From assembly GCA_005223095.1 (NCBI GenBank), contig NJBQ01000012.1, positions 1-37,744 on the forward strand: a stretch of 37,744 bases of DNA. The letters run 5' to 3'. The stretch is from Candidatus Aerophobetes bacterium Ae_b3a (GTDB lineage Bacteria; Aerophobota; Aerophobia; Aerophobales; AE-B3A). A program made the position numbers and the translations under genes. The notes beneath the pieces were generated by a model. It had not been told where the DNA came from. It made no database searches and saw only the letters and a program-made list of their open reading frames with translations. Positions 6,391 through 13,593 of the stretch are shown in pieces (position 1 is the first letter of the stretch; each line of letters opens with the position of its first letter).

Positions 6391-7212
6391 CTATGTCCGC
6401 TTTTTCACCACACGAATGCTCCTAAGCAGCGCATGCTCGGCGCCTGCACAACGGAAACCAACGGTGCCCATCGGAAACCCTTTCAATAGCTCTGAGTCTG
6501 ACCAAACTAACTTCTCTCCGATCCAGACTTTAATGCCGTGTCCACAGACTTGTGTTCGCACTTTGTTCCACTCGGCCAATGCAAGCTCATGGTCTATCTC
6601 TGTAACAACCGTGAACTTGAGCCTTAAAGGCTCGTTTGGCTGTTTGATGGTAGTAAGCGTGTGGGGTCGAATCTGGCGATTGTTACATTGGATCATCACG
6701 TAGTGTCCAGGAGAAGCAGCCCTGACAATCCACGCCGCGCATTTGTTTATGATCTTAAACTCAAAGACAAGCTCGTAGTTTTCCCAAGTCGAGCCAATCC
6801 TGCAAACACCACCAAATAACGAACGAGTCACACTAAGGCCATCTTCATCCGAAGACCATTGGTCACTTCCGAAAGACCAGTTGCTGAGATTAGCGGATGT
6901 TGTCTCATCTAGCATAATCTCAGGAATAGTTTCAAGGATTAAGAGCTTTTCCTCAACAACAGAGAGACGGCGGACATAGCCTAGAAATACGAGGACAAGA
7001 GCGATGCCAACCAGGAACAACCCGATCCAGAAGGCGACAATCCCATACTGGCGGAAGAGGTCAACGAACTGGGGAGCAATACTCACGAACGATGATATGG
7101 CTTGAACAATCCAAGATCCAAAAACGCCAACCCCTGTCATCACAGTACCGATGAGGGCTATTAAGCCACGGTTGCGATTAGCCCAATTTTGTATGTATTT
7201 GAGGGTTGTCAT
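6391..7212 (-). CDS. Membrane protein with C-terminal beta-sandwich-like domain
   Basis: A 273-residue protein. Two hydrophobic segments (about 17-42 and 57-80) are followed by a linker and a C-terminal domain (about 105-270). Phrases such as SNWSFGSDQW, WENYELVFEFKI, GHYVMIQCNN and VWIGEKLVW recall concanavalin-like DUF1080/LamG-type domains. A short N-terminal anchor with a carbohydrate-binding-like fold on one side of the membrane is the likely arrangement. No catalytic residues are evident. It is a single-gene cassette, with the attC at 7250-7320 directly upstream. Confidence 0.7.
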   Translation of the reverse strand: MTTLKYIQNWANRNRGLIALIGTVMTGVGVFGSWIVQAISSFVSIAPQFVDLFRQYGIVAFWIGLFLVGIALVLVFLGYVRRLSVVEEKLLILETIPEIMLDETTSANLSNWSFGSDQWSSDEDGLSVTRSLFGGVCRIGSTWENYELVFEFKIINKCAAWIVRAASPGHYVMIQCNNRQIRPHTLTTIKQPNEPLRLKFTVVTEIDHELALAEWNKVRTQVCGHGIKVWIGEKLVWSDSELLKGFPMGTVGFRCAGAEHALLRSIRVVKKRT

Positions 7213-7249
7213 TTCTTCTCCTCAGAGCCCACAATTACAGGGTCCGTGC

Positions 7250-7320
7250 GGCTAACCCAGAAGTCACCGGCTGGTGTGAAATGCAGCGGAACACCAACCG
7301 GGTGAACTGACAGGTTGGAG
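7250..7320 (-). other. Integron attC site 4
   Basis: A compact 71-bp site of classic length. In gene direction CTCCAAC (7320-7314) opens and GTTAGCC (7256-7250) closes. The arms pair closely: CAGTTCACCCGGTTGGTGT against AAGTCACCGGCTGGTGTG, with one unpaired base on one side. It lies only 2 bp past the stop of the gene at 7323. Confidence 0.72.
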
Positions 7321-7322
7321 CT

Positions 7323-8120
7323 TTATCGATCCTTAAACAGCTTTCGATTCCTCTCGGCAAATAAACCCCAAAATTCTAAAATAGCATCTAAGTCATTAAG
7401 AAAAGTTCCAAATGATTTTTCTGTAATTACAGGAATTGTGAATCTTTCATTTTTGTATTTAGGAGATTCATAAAAAAAGGAAACCATCAATCTGTCAGTT
7501 TTAATTATTTCGATTTTTCCTTCATTTAAATAAGCTTCAAAAAGTTTCCCTTCAAAAACAACTATTGGATAAAAGAAGCATACGCTAGTTCCACCAGATG
7601 CGAACTTATTATCCCGCATCCCAATAGATGCCTTAACTGTTGACATCAAAGCCTTAACTATTGCCTCGCCAGTTGGATTCTTTTTGAATGGTTCAAAAAA
7701 GCTCCTTCCTCTGCGTTCATATTTACAGAAAGGGTGAATGTTCTTAAGCTGATCGAAATCTTTCTGCAGCCCTTTAATATTTACATCGAAATCAGCACCA
7801 GAACAATCAACATCAAGATACCCAGGATCATAAGGCGTCTCCGGTGATGTGAATATTACCCAGGGCTTCTCTGAACTTTTTTTGCACTCTATTAAAAGGC
7901 AGTGCCTTATAAAATATTGTTTACTTTCAATTTTGAAATCGTAATTCCTTAATGCTCTCAGATCTATTTCCCGGCCTTTATCTTCATCCAAATCCACATA
8001 GTATAGATTGTTGGCAACATAATATCCTATATCGTTGAGCAATTCCGAAACTCTCAGCTCAAGTGGGAATCCCGTCTTTGAGATTTCTCTTAAAATTTTT
8101 TCTTCAAGTTTTTCCGACAT
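7323..8120 (-). CDS. Nuclease-like protein (PD-(D/E)XK type), unknown function
   Basis: A 265-residue protein whose N-terminal part has an EL..SELLNDIGYYVANN helix, then GREIDLRA (D53) and LLIECKKSSEKPWVIF (E78-x-K80). This is the D...ExK arrangement of restriction-endonuclease-fold enzymes. The C-terminal half carries YPIVVFEGKLFEAYL, seen in cassette and phage proteins without known role. It may be a solitary nuclease for defence, but no methyltransferase or helicase accompanies it. It is a single-gene cassette bounded by attC sites at 7250 and 8144. Confidence 0.65.
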   Translation of the reverse strand: MSEKLEEKILREISKTGFPLELRVSELLNDIGYYVANNLYYVDLDEDKGREIDLRALRNYDFKIESKQYFIRHCLLIECKKSSEKPWVIFTSPETPYDPGYLDVDCSGADFDVNIKGLQKDFDQLKNIHPFCKYERRGRSFFEPFKKNPTGEAIVKALMSTVKASIGMRDNKFASGGTSVCFFYPIVVFEGKLFEAYLNEGKIEIIKTDRLMVSFFYESPKYKNERFTIPVITEKSFGTFLNDLDAILEFWGLFAERNRKLFKDR

Positions 8121-8143
8121 AAATTCCTATTACCATTCCGAGG

Positions 8144-8261
8144 CTCTAACGTTTGCATCACCGGCAAGAAAGCCAAGAGATATGTCCCCGAGGGAGTGAT
8201 TCCACTACATACTCAAAAGTGGAAATGATAGATAGCGTCCGTGTTCATGCGTGGGTTAGCC
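8144..8261 (-). other. Integron attC-like site 5
   Basis: In gene direction GGCTAAC (8261-8255) and GTTAGAG (8150-8144) bound the site. CTAACCCACGCATGAACACGG pairs loosely with CTAACGTTTGCATCACCGG, with unpaired bases. It lies 24 bp upstream of the gene starting at 8120. Between it and the broken gene at 8536 are 274 bases without a gene, holding a stem-loop repeat. Confidence 0.6.
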
Positions 8262-8449
8262 AGTTAATTTTTGTCAGTGCACCGTCTTTCTACCGTACTA
8301 TATAGTATATGTCTCTGTCAAGTAGATGATTCTGCGCATCGTCATTGGAGCAAGAATTAGAAACATAAATTGTTGCCTTTGGGGTTGCCAAGGGGATAAT
8401 TCCGATAATAATTAAATCCATTGCCTGCAATGAACGGCTAATGGGATTC

Positions 8450-8511
8450 GGGTTTACGAAGGGGTCGCAAAGCGCGTCCTTTGGGTACAGCGAAGCGAAA
8501 CCGCAAACTCA
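8450..8511. repeat. Stem-loop repeat, copy 1
   Basis: About 60 bases closely resembling 11273-11335. Shared blocks are AATGGGA(T/C)TCG, AAGGGG(T/C)CGC, AAGCGCGTCCTTTG and CAGCGAAGC. AAGGGGTCGC and GCGCGTCCTTT form a hairpin. Both copies follow the end of a cassette gene on the minus strand, so they could be decayed attC relatives or another mobile palindrome. Confidence 0.6.
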
Positions 8512-8535
8512 CCGATGTATGGTGAAGTAGTGCTC

Positions 8536-9148
8536 CTACACGATTTTTTCTATACCTTCTATCATAGATGTAACTTCCTCTAAAGACCTCTCAGAAAAGA
8601 TAATTTTACAATATGCCTTTTTCCCAAAGACGCCTTTGATTACTAATTTTCCAGTTATCTTTCCATTCTTGATTTGGGGATTCCATGCCTCACCACCGTA
8701 TAATTCAGCAACATAGTATACCATACCAGAAATACTAGTACCAGAATCTACAAGAGTATCGCCACCAAACAAAAGCCCTCGTTGGCCCAAACTGGCCAAA
8801 ACTTAACATTTCCTGAATCTCTCAAATTTGCTTTCGGTTCAGGAATACTCATTGGCTTTAACTCAATTTGTCTAAATCCCACAGTTCTGAAATAAAGTCT
8901 CCATGACTCCAATGATACTTTTCGGAAATCACAGTTGCTGATTCCAATGTATGCTAAAATCCATATTTTCTAGTTGGATTACCCTCAAATTCTCCGCTAG
9001 GCAATTTGAACCACCACTGATATACATCTGGATGTATCGAATGAACAGCTAGCTTTGGTCTATCTCTAAGGTAATACCTTAGAAGCATTAAACCGTTTAC
9101 TATACTAAGAATTAAAGCAGATAATCCTAAAATCTCTTTCAATTCCAT
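8536..9148 (-). pseudogene. Frameshifted membrane-anchored cassette protein
   Basis: Three pieces in different frames add up to one protein of about 200 residues. The first (9148-8954) begins MELKEILGLSALILSIVNGL, one membrane helix, then RDRPKL. It stops after TRKYG, where a shift of one base opens ILAYIGISNCDFRKVSLESW (about 8970-8785). A second shift near 8780 leads into GLLFGGDTLVDSG and the end MIEGIEKIV. Two independent shifts suggest decay rather than regulated frameshifting. Proteins with an N-terminal helix followed by such a beta-rich domain are frequent hypotheticals. Function is unknown. Confidence 0.7.
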
Positions 9149-9173
9149 TTTTTTAACTTCAAAGTGCTATTTC

Positions 9174-9269
9174 GTCTAATAATTGGCGGATATACGAAGT
9201 TATCGGGTGTAGCAAGGCAATTTGGATGAGTAAGTTTAACGAAGCAAACCGCGTATCCGCTTGTTATAT
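9174..9269 (-). other. Integron attC-like site 6
   Basis: In gene direction ATATAAC (9269-9263) opens the site and ATTAGAC (9180-9174) closes it. The first G of the normally invariant GTT is A, which would hamper recombination. The arms share AGCGGATACG against GGCGGATATACG. A 71-codon frame that spans this element on the minus strand is an artefact of it. Confidence 0.55.
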
Positions 9270-9381
9270 GACCCGAACGGAGTGAGGGTAAAGAAACCGA
9301 AGGTTTCCGCAGAATCATAGACGAAATTTCCGTTCCATTGGGCATTTCAATCACATTTTCCGTTATATAATCATATAACGA

Positions 9382-10551
9382 TTAATCTCTCAGTTCAAAA
9401 ATGAACGTTGGGATTGATTTAATAGGGTGAACTCTAATTCTTCTGCCCGCAATTTCCTGGGCCCTATTATTCATTGCTTTTCGTAATTCCTTCTTAAGAA
9501 TCTCATTATCCAATTCATTTGTGAGTATATCCGTCCTTTTAATATTCACCTTACAACCTTCCCAATATTTCATATGCTTTACTGCCTGTTCTAGAGCCTT
9601 CTCAATACAATTCTCAATGCCCCTATTATTCTTATTCCGACTCCATATTTTACATTCAACAAGACAATATTTTCCATCATATTTGAAAATAATATCGCCA
9701 TATTCTTGATTCTCTATCTTTACATCGGCTGTCCATTCAATCCCTTTTTTTGTAAGACACCATCCTATTAATAATGGTAAAAATCCGCCAAAGGATTTGA
9801 TAAGTGGCTCAAATTCTGGGTTTAGTGAAATAAATCGACCTGAATAAAGGGGCTCTTTACATACAGGACATTTCACATCTCCTATTTCGTCTGACCCAAG
9901 GATTAGTATTGCATATGGTACTGTACTATGGTTTTTGCACCAGCAGATATGCTGAAGGACTGAGGCGATCCCTATTTGAAGAAATTTAGCAATTAAATCT
10001 TCGTAAACTTTACATGAGATATCTGAGAGAGATATTAATTGTGTTCTATCTGAAAATCCTTGGCCGATTTGAGCGTCAAGAGAATATCCATAGAAATTAT
10101 TTAAACAAAATATCATCTCTTTTCTTTCTTCTTGCATTAATTGCAATTCTTGAGTCGAATCGGATTGAGTTATTTCAGAAGTCAACATTTGCTGATAAGG
10201 TTGAATCATTGTAGATATAGCTCTCATTTTCGGATCTAATTGATATTTACATTGCATTGAGAACTCTTCACGAGATTTTCTTCCATCATCTGGATCTTTT
10301 TCAAATTCTGAAGAAAATAAAAAGATTGGAGTGGTTTCATCTGTCTTTTTCACATCGATTAAGGCATTGGTCATTAACTTTAATGCATCATAATCTTCTA
10401 AAAGGAAGTCATAGAACCTCTCTTTTGAAGAACTATCTATTAATTCTCTTACCCGTTTGATTATTGGGCTGCTATCATTAGACTCTCGAATATCTATAAA
10501 AGTATCGTCTAAGCAATCAATTCTATCGATGAGCATGGGAGACGGTGACAT
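9382..10551 (-). CDS. Zinc-ribbon and PD-(D/E)XK nuclease-like protein
   Basis: A 389-residue protein from the ATG at 10551. GAGGAGG lies about 9 bases upstream and the start follows the previous stop by one base, so I reject the ATG at 10569. The first 190 residues are helical and unrecognised. C203-x-C205 and C228-x-x-C231 form a zinc ribbon. Then GDIIFKYDGKYCLVECKIW gives D286 and E299-x-K301, a restriction-endonuclease-like core. The C-terminus is basic. It is the last gene of a three-gene cassette with the genes at 10553 and 10888. A DNA-targeting effector is a reasonable inference; the substrate is unknown. Confidence 0.7.
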   Translation of the reverse strand: MSPSPMLIDRIDCLDDTFIDIRESNDSSPIIKRVRELIDSSSKERFYDFLLEDYDALKLMTNALIDVKKTDETTPIFLFSSEFEKDPDDGRKSREEFSMQCKYQLDPKMRAISTMIQPYQQMLTSEITQSDSTQELQLMQEERKEMIFCLNNFYGYSLDAQIGQGFSDRTQLISLSDISCKVYEDLIAKFLQIGIASVLQHICWCKNHSTVPYAILILGSDEIGDVKCPVCKEPLYSGRFISLNPEFEPLIKSFGGFLPLLIGWCLTKKGIEWTADVKIENQEYGDIIFKYDGKYCLVECKIWSRNKNNRGIENCIEKALEQAVKHMKYWEGCKVNIKRTDILTNELDNEILKKELRKAMNNRAQEIAGRRIRVHPIKSIPTFIFELRD

Positions 10552-10552
10552 C

Positions 10553-10876
10553 TTACACCACCTCCTCATTGAATCTATGAGCAGCTTCTCGATCTTGTTG
10601 TTCAGAACTCACTCCTGCTGTCCCGCCTAAAGCTCCTCCCAAAAGTAAACCAATGGGACCTCCTATCAAACCGCCTACAATGGCACCCAATGCGGTACCA
10701 GCTAATGGGGCACCTGTTCCTGGTTCTGCCCAGATTTCATTAGGGGTATAATAGTATTCATTTTGGCAATACGGACATCTAATTGTTGGAGATGTTGGTA
10801 TATCTCTCCTTGAAGGGTAAACCGTAGAAAGATAAAATCTTTGGTCACAATAGTGACAGCTTATGAATAATTTCAT
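10553..10876 (-). CDS. Zinc-ribbon protein with glycine-zipper membrane segment
   Basis: A 107-residue protein. The ATG at 10876 has AGGAG 8 bases upstream; the alternative GTG at 10885 would overlap that site. CHYC (near residue 7) and CPYC (near 35) form a four-cysteine zinc ribbon. From about residue 58 a glycine-rich hydrophobic stretch (GTALGAIVGGLIGGPIGLLL and following) looks like a glycine-zipper hairpin, which inserts into or perforates membranes. The end is acidic and polar. Placed between a nuclease-like gene and a small unknown protein, it could be a membrane effector or anchor of a small system. This is inference. Confidence 0.68.
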   Translation of the reverse strand: MKLFISCHYCDQRFYLSTVYPSRRDIPTSPTIRCPYCQNEYYYTPNEIWAEPGTGAPLAGTALGAIVGGLIGGPIGLLLGGALGGTAGVSSEQQDREAAHRFNEEVV

Positions 10877-10887
10877 ATTAATCACTC

Positions 10888-11181
10888 CTACTCCGATTCG
10901 AATATACTAAAAAACGACTCGTTATTTTCTTTAGATTTGCCCCAATCAATAAGCTGAGCTGAGGGTGAAGACTCTATAGTAATTTTTGTCTGTTCTGAGT
11001 TGATGCTGTTAACCTCAATTAAAATTGTTTCACCCCATGACCAAATTGATGCTCTAGTTTTACATTCAATATATCCGTCATTAATATTGTGTTGTTGTAC
11101 ATTAAAACATCTTTTAGCTGAATTAAGTGCTCTTTTAAACGCAGTGTTATAATCGATTCTATAGGTTCGGCTTTTACACAT
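10888..11181 (-). CDS. Small hypothetical protein, first gene of three-gene cassette
   Basis: A 97-residue protein, probably alpha/beta: YRIDYNTAFKRALNSAKRCF as a first helix, then strands DGYIECKTRA, SWGETILIEV and TKITIESSP. The pattern of a helix followed by I.aKT..S.WSWGE is seen in small standalone domains that handle lipid-like or unknown ligands, but I cannot assign it. Its stop is 11 bases before the next gene's start, which indicates an operon. Start ATG at 11181. Confidence 0.6.
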   Translation of the reverse strand: MCKSRTYRIDYNTAFKRALNSAKRCFNVQQHNINDGYIECKTRASIWSWGETILIEVNSINSEQTKITIESSPSAQLIDWGKSKENNESFFSIFESE

Positions 11182-11272
11182 TTAAACCCCAACCATCAGA
11201 TAGGATATTTCTAATTATACTCCCTTATGCCCAATGCCTTTTTATCGGTTTCGTCCATAATTTCACCATAAT

Positions 11273-11335
11273 GGGACTCGAGGTTGCAAAGGGGCCGCGA
11301 AGCGCGTCCTTTGAGTGCAGCGAAGCCAAACTATG
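11273..11335. repeat. Stem-loop repeat, copy 2
   Basis: Partner of the repeat at 8450-8511. The hairpin AAGGGGCCGC...GCGCGTCCTTT keeps pairing despite substitutions (GCAAAG became GCGAAG). It sits between the headless XRE frame and the three-gene cassette, the place where an attC would be expected. The stretch 11,182-11,422 holds nothing else I can identify. Confidence 0.6.
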
Positions 11336-11422
11336 TCGGAGTATATGAACTGACACTCTTTCATAAAAGAAGAGAAATTGGGAATATATCCTCTTTTAAT
11401 CTTGCGAGACCCCCTCTTCACT

Positions 11423-11632
11423 TTACTCATCCAAAAAATACCCGGCTGGTTTTTTAAGAACTTTGGCGATTTTAACTAAAGTCCGTATAGATGGCAGTCT
11501 AGCCCCGGTCTCATAACCAGAAATGCTTTTCTGTTTGGAATTGATCTTTTGGGCAAGTTGAGTTTGGGTTAGATCAAGTTCTATGCGGGCTAGTTCTGTC
11601 TTCTTGCCCGGGCTACTTTGATCCGTAGGTGT
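11423..11632 (-). pseudogene. XRE-family helix-turn-helix protein lacking a start codon
   Basis: The minus strand encodes a full Cro/C1-type domain: ELARIELDLTQTQLAQKINS, then KQKSISGYETGARLPSIRTL, and an end AKVLKKPAGYFLDE before the stop at 11423. Upstream in frame there is no ATG, GTG, TTG or CTG before a TAG at 11635-11633. That stop is part of GTTAGAC (11639-11633 region), an attC-type core. The cassette junction seems to have removed the start. It resembles solitary regulators or HigA-like antitoxins. If read through a fusion in another arrangement it could work, but as it stands it is probably silent. Confidence 0.65.
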
Positions 11633-11774
11633 CTAACGAGAATATTATATACTATATTTGTCACAAAACAAGGTTTTCTTATGATGAAGATTACATAAGG
11701 CGAAAGAATGTGAGAATAGAGAGTCAAACCTTGCCCTCTTAGATGAGAGACACAAAAGTTCGAATTGGTTGCAC

Positions 11775-11868
11775 TGGCGGAGAGGGAGGGATTCGAACCC
11801 TCGAAGCACCTTTATGAGCGCTTAATCGCTTAGCAGGCGACCGCTTTCGACCACTCAGCCACCTCTCC
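11775..11868 (-). tRNA. tRNA-Ser(GCU)
   Basis: The reverse complement begins GGAGAGGTGGCTGAGTGG and ends with the matching acceptor strand CCTCTCC, G and an encoded CCA. The anticodon loop reads CTGCTAA with anticodon GCT, and a long variable arm and a GGTTCGAATCC T-arm are present, all typical of a class II serine tRNA (94 nt). Confidence 0.96.
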
Positions 11869-11897
11869 ATATAATACTCAAAAAATCTTTAATGTTC

Positions 11898-11974
11898 TGG
11901 CGCGCTCAGGGGGACTCGAACCCCCAGCCTTCGGATCCGCAATCCGATGCTCTATCCAATTGAGCTACAAGCGC
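11898..11974 (-). tRNA. tRNA-Arg(GCG)
   Basis: The reverse complement starts GCGCTTGTAGCTCAATTGG. The anticodon stem TCGGA/TCCGA encloses TTGCGGA (anticodon GCG), the T-arm is GGGTTCGAGTCCC, and the acceptor closes with G-U pairs before an encoded CCA (77 nt). It lies 30 bases upstream of tRNA-Ser in the same direction, so the two may be co-transcribed. Confidence 0.95.
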
Positions 11975-12034
11975 ATTTATGGTAAAACTGCTCCTCTACT
12001 ATCTTATTCTGAAGTGGACCCCATTGTCAAGACA

Positions 12035-12934
12035 CTAATTTGCCATACTTAAGATACAGTCAGGTCTCTTTTTTTGATTATTGCTGTCAAAGTACATCTC
12101 AGCTGGTGTTCTATAACTCAGTGACTGATGTGGTCTTTCCTGATTATAGAAGTTGATATAACTACAAATCCCATGTCTGGCTTCACTCACTGTAGCGTAA
12201 TCATTAAGATAGACCTCTTCATATTTTACTGAACGCCAGAGTCTCTCATTAAAAACATTGTCCATAGCTCTTCCTTTTCCATCCATGCTAATCTGAATAC
12301 TCCTTTCTTCTAAGCAGTGAAGAAAGGCTACACTGGTGAACTGGGAGCCTTGATCAGAGTTGAATATCTCAGGCCTAGCAATATCTAAAGCTTTTTCTAG
12401 AGCCTTGATGCAGAAATCAATCTCCAGGGTAATAGATAGATTCCAGGAGAGCACATAGCGACTGACCCAGTCCATGATTGCTACTAAGTAAAGCCAACCA
12501 TGCTTCATTCTGATGTAGGTAATATCAATACCCCAGACTTGGTTAACCTCCTCAATTCTCTTGTTTCTCAAAAGATAGGGATAGATCTTATGACCCGGAT
12601 GAGGCTTGCTTAAGTTCCTCTTGGGATAGATAGCCTCGATGCCCATCAGCCTCATCAGTCTTTGGATCCTCTTCCGGTTGAGAAAATAGCCTTTTCTCTT
12701 GAGTATTTCCCTTATTCTCCTGGAACCATAAAAAGGAGTCTTGGTATACTCTTTATCAATTAAGTGCATCAGCTCTAAGTTATAGGGGTCAGTCCTCGGC
12801 TGATAATATACCGTTGAACGAGCTATTCCTAAAAGCTCTGCTTGCCTTCTTACCGGTATCATTTTATTTTGGCGCTCGATAAGCAAAACCTTCTCCTTAG
12901 ACGATAAGTCCAGATTTTTTTTTAAGCCAGTCAA
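12035..12934 (-). CDS. IS3-family transposase, OrfB (DDE catalytic part)
   Basis: A 299-residue integrase-core protein. An HTH_21-like region (HLIDKEYTKTPFYGSRRIRE) is followed by the rve domain. The catalytic acids are visible: D in WGIDITYIRMKHGWLYLV, D in IFNSDQGSQFTS, and E in DNVFNERLWRSVKYEEV, the last two about 35 residues apart as in D,D(35)E. It ends with the normal QERPHQSLSYRTPAEMYF. The frame is open throughout, so the transposase is probably functional. It would be made by -1 frameshifting from OrfA over a run of nine A, giving the OrfAB fusion. Confidence 0.95.
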   Translation of the reverse strand: MTGLKKNLDLSSKEKVLLIERQNKMIPVRRQAELLGIARSTVYYQPRTDPYNLELMHLIDKEYTKTPFYGSRRIREILKRKGYFLNRKRIQRLMRLMGIEAIYPKRNLSKPHPGHKIYPYLLRNKRIEEVNQVWGIDITYIRMKHGWLYLVAIMDWVSRYVLSWNLSITLEIDFCIKALEKALDIARPEIFNSDQGSQFTSVAFLHCLEERSIQISMDGKGRAMDNVFNERLWRSVKYEEVYLNDYATVSEARHGICSYINFYNQERPHQSLSYRTPAEMYFDSNNQKKRPDCILSMAN

Positions 12935-13187
12935 GCTCTACTTTCAATTGTCCAATCTCCTTGTAGAGCTCCTCGATGAAGAGGTCTTTCTCCTTGTCTC
13001 TTTTTTGTCCGTTATCGGTAAAGAGCTCGATCATGCCATTCAGAGCCATACCCTTCCATTTTCGTATCTGAGAGGGATGAACTTGATATTGACTGGCTAG
13101 TTCAGCCGAGGTCTTCTCCCCTCGAATAGCTTCTAGGGCTACTTTTGCTTTGAAACTCGGTGGATATTTATTGCGTATATTTACCAT
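12897..13187 (-). CDS. IS3-family transposase, OrfA (helix-turn-helix part)
   Basis: A 96-residue protein with the HTH_Tnp_1 domain (FKAKVALEAIRGEKTSAELA, then QYQVHPSQIRKWK) and a leucine-zipper-like C-terminus (LFIEELYKEIGQLKVELDWL) that mediates multimerisation. It overlaps orfB by 38 bases. Within the overlap the minus strand has nine consecutive A after CTT (around 12,912-12,920), a classic slippery run for programmed -1 frameshifting. Confidence 0.95.
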   Translation of the reverse strand: MVNIRNKYPPSFKAKVALEAIRGEKTSAELASQYQVHPSQIRKWKGMALNGMIELFTDNGQKRDKEKDLFIEELYKEIGQLKVELDWLKKKSGLIV

Positions 13188-13352
13188 AATGGATCTCCCT
13201 TTTTGACCTTACCTGTATCTTAGCATATTGTCCGAATTATTGGGTCCATTATATTCCTAAGCTCGGAATCTATTCTACTTAATTACTGGTGAAAATCAAA
13301 TTCATAGGGTCGACTTCCAATCCCCACGGTATTGTGCGCTTTAAGTCTTCTT

Positions 13353-13385
13353 GCGATACACGAGATACGAACAACGAGATACAAG
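13353..13385. repeat. Dispersed ATACGA-type repeat, copy 2
   Basis: Its complement is almost identical over about 30 bases to 23036-23070: GTATCTCGTTGTTCGTATC is shared exactly. Two widely separated loci therefore carry the same sequence, more than a simple microsatellite would give. Confidence 0.65.
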
Positions 13386-13389
13386 TTTG

Positions 13390-13409
13390 TGGCGGAGAGG
13401 GAGGGATTC
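13390..13409 (-). repeat. Partial copy of tRNA-Ser 3' end
   Basis: These 20 bases equal the 3' end of tRNA-Ser(GGA) at 13594-13613 (T-arm half, acceptor, CCA), 204 bp apart in the same orientation. Duplication of a tRNA 3' end is the signature of tyrosine-recombinase integration. The 184 bases between the copies are more GC-rich than the surroundings and show no gene. Confidence 0.6.
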
Positions 13410-13593
13410 CTTCTCCCCCGTCGTTCCACTTAGGGTGCTCACCTTCTCGCACCCGTTACAACCCACGCGCTCTTTATTCATCGCGCAGTAACTCTCCGAA
13501 GCCGGCCACCCTCACTGCCGTTCGCTCTGTGCTCACTTTTCTTCCCCTGGAAGCATTCGGGTTGGCTTCGAATCCCTACGGATATAAAAAAGC

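Larger units (their letters stand above)
195..11639 (-). mobile_element. Integron gene-cassette array without visible integrase (CALIN-like)
   Basis: Every intact gene from 497 to 11,181 lies on the minus strand in blocks of one to three genes. Between blocks are imperfect inverted repeats of about 70-130 bp with heptamers resembling RYYYAAC at one end and GTTRRRY at the other, the architecture of integron attC sites. The best examples are at 1959-2090 and 7250-7320. Cassette contents (toxin-antitoxin, restriction-modification, HEPN, unknown short proteins) match sedentary chromosomal integrons. By gene direction attI and intI would lie to the right, but tRNA genes start there at 11,775 and no integrase is present, so this is an orphan or remnant array. 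The outer limits are approximate. Confidence 0.65.
12010..13252 (-). mobile_element. IS3-family insertion sequence
   Basis: A 1,243-bp element with two overlapping frames (orfA, orfB). The ends are imperfect inverted repeats: TGAAGTGGACCCCATTG on the left and, complemented, ATAATGGACCCAATAATTC on the right. ATTC at 12006-12009 and 13253-13256 is a probable 4-bp target duplication, within the 3-5 bp usual for the family. The element sits next to the tRNA pair. The exact outer bases are judged from the repeats and the duplication. Confidence 0.88.

Noticed and set aside
9139-9354. Minus-strand open frame of 71 codons
   Set aside because: It coincides with attC-like site 6 and its flank, and has no family likeness or ribosome site.
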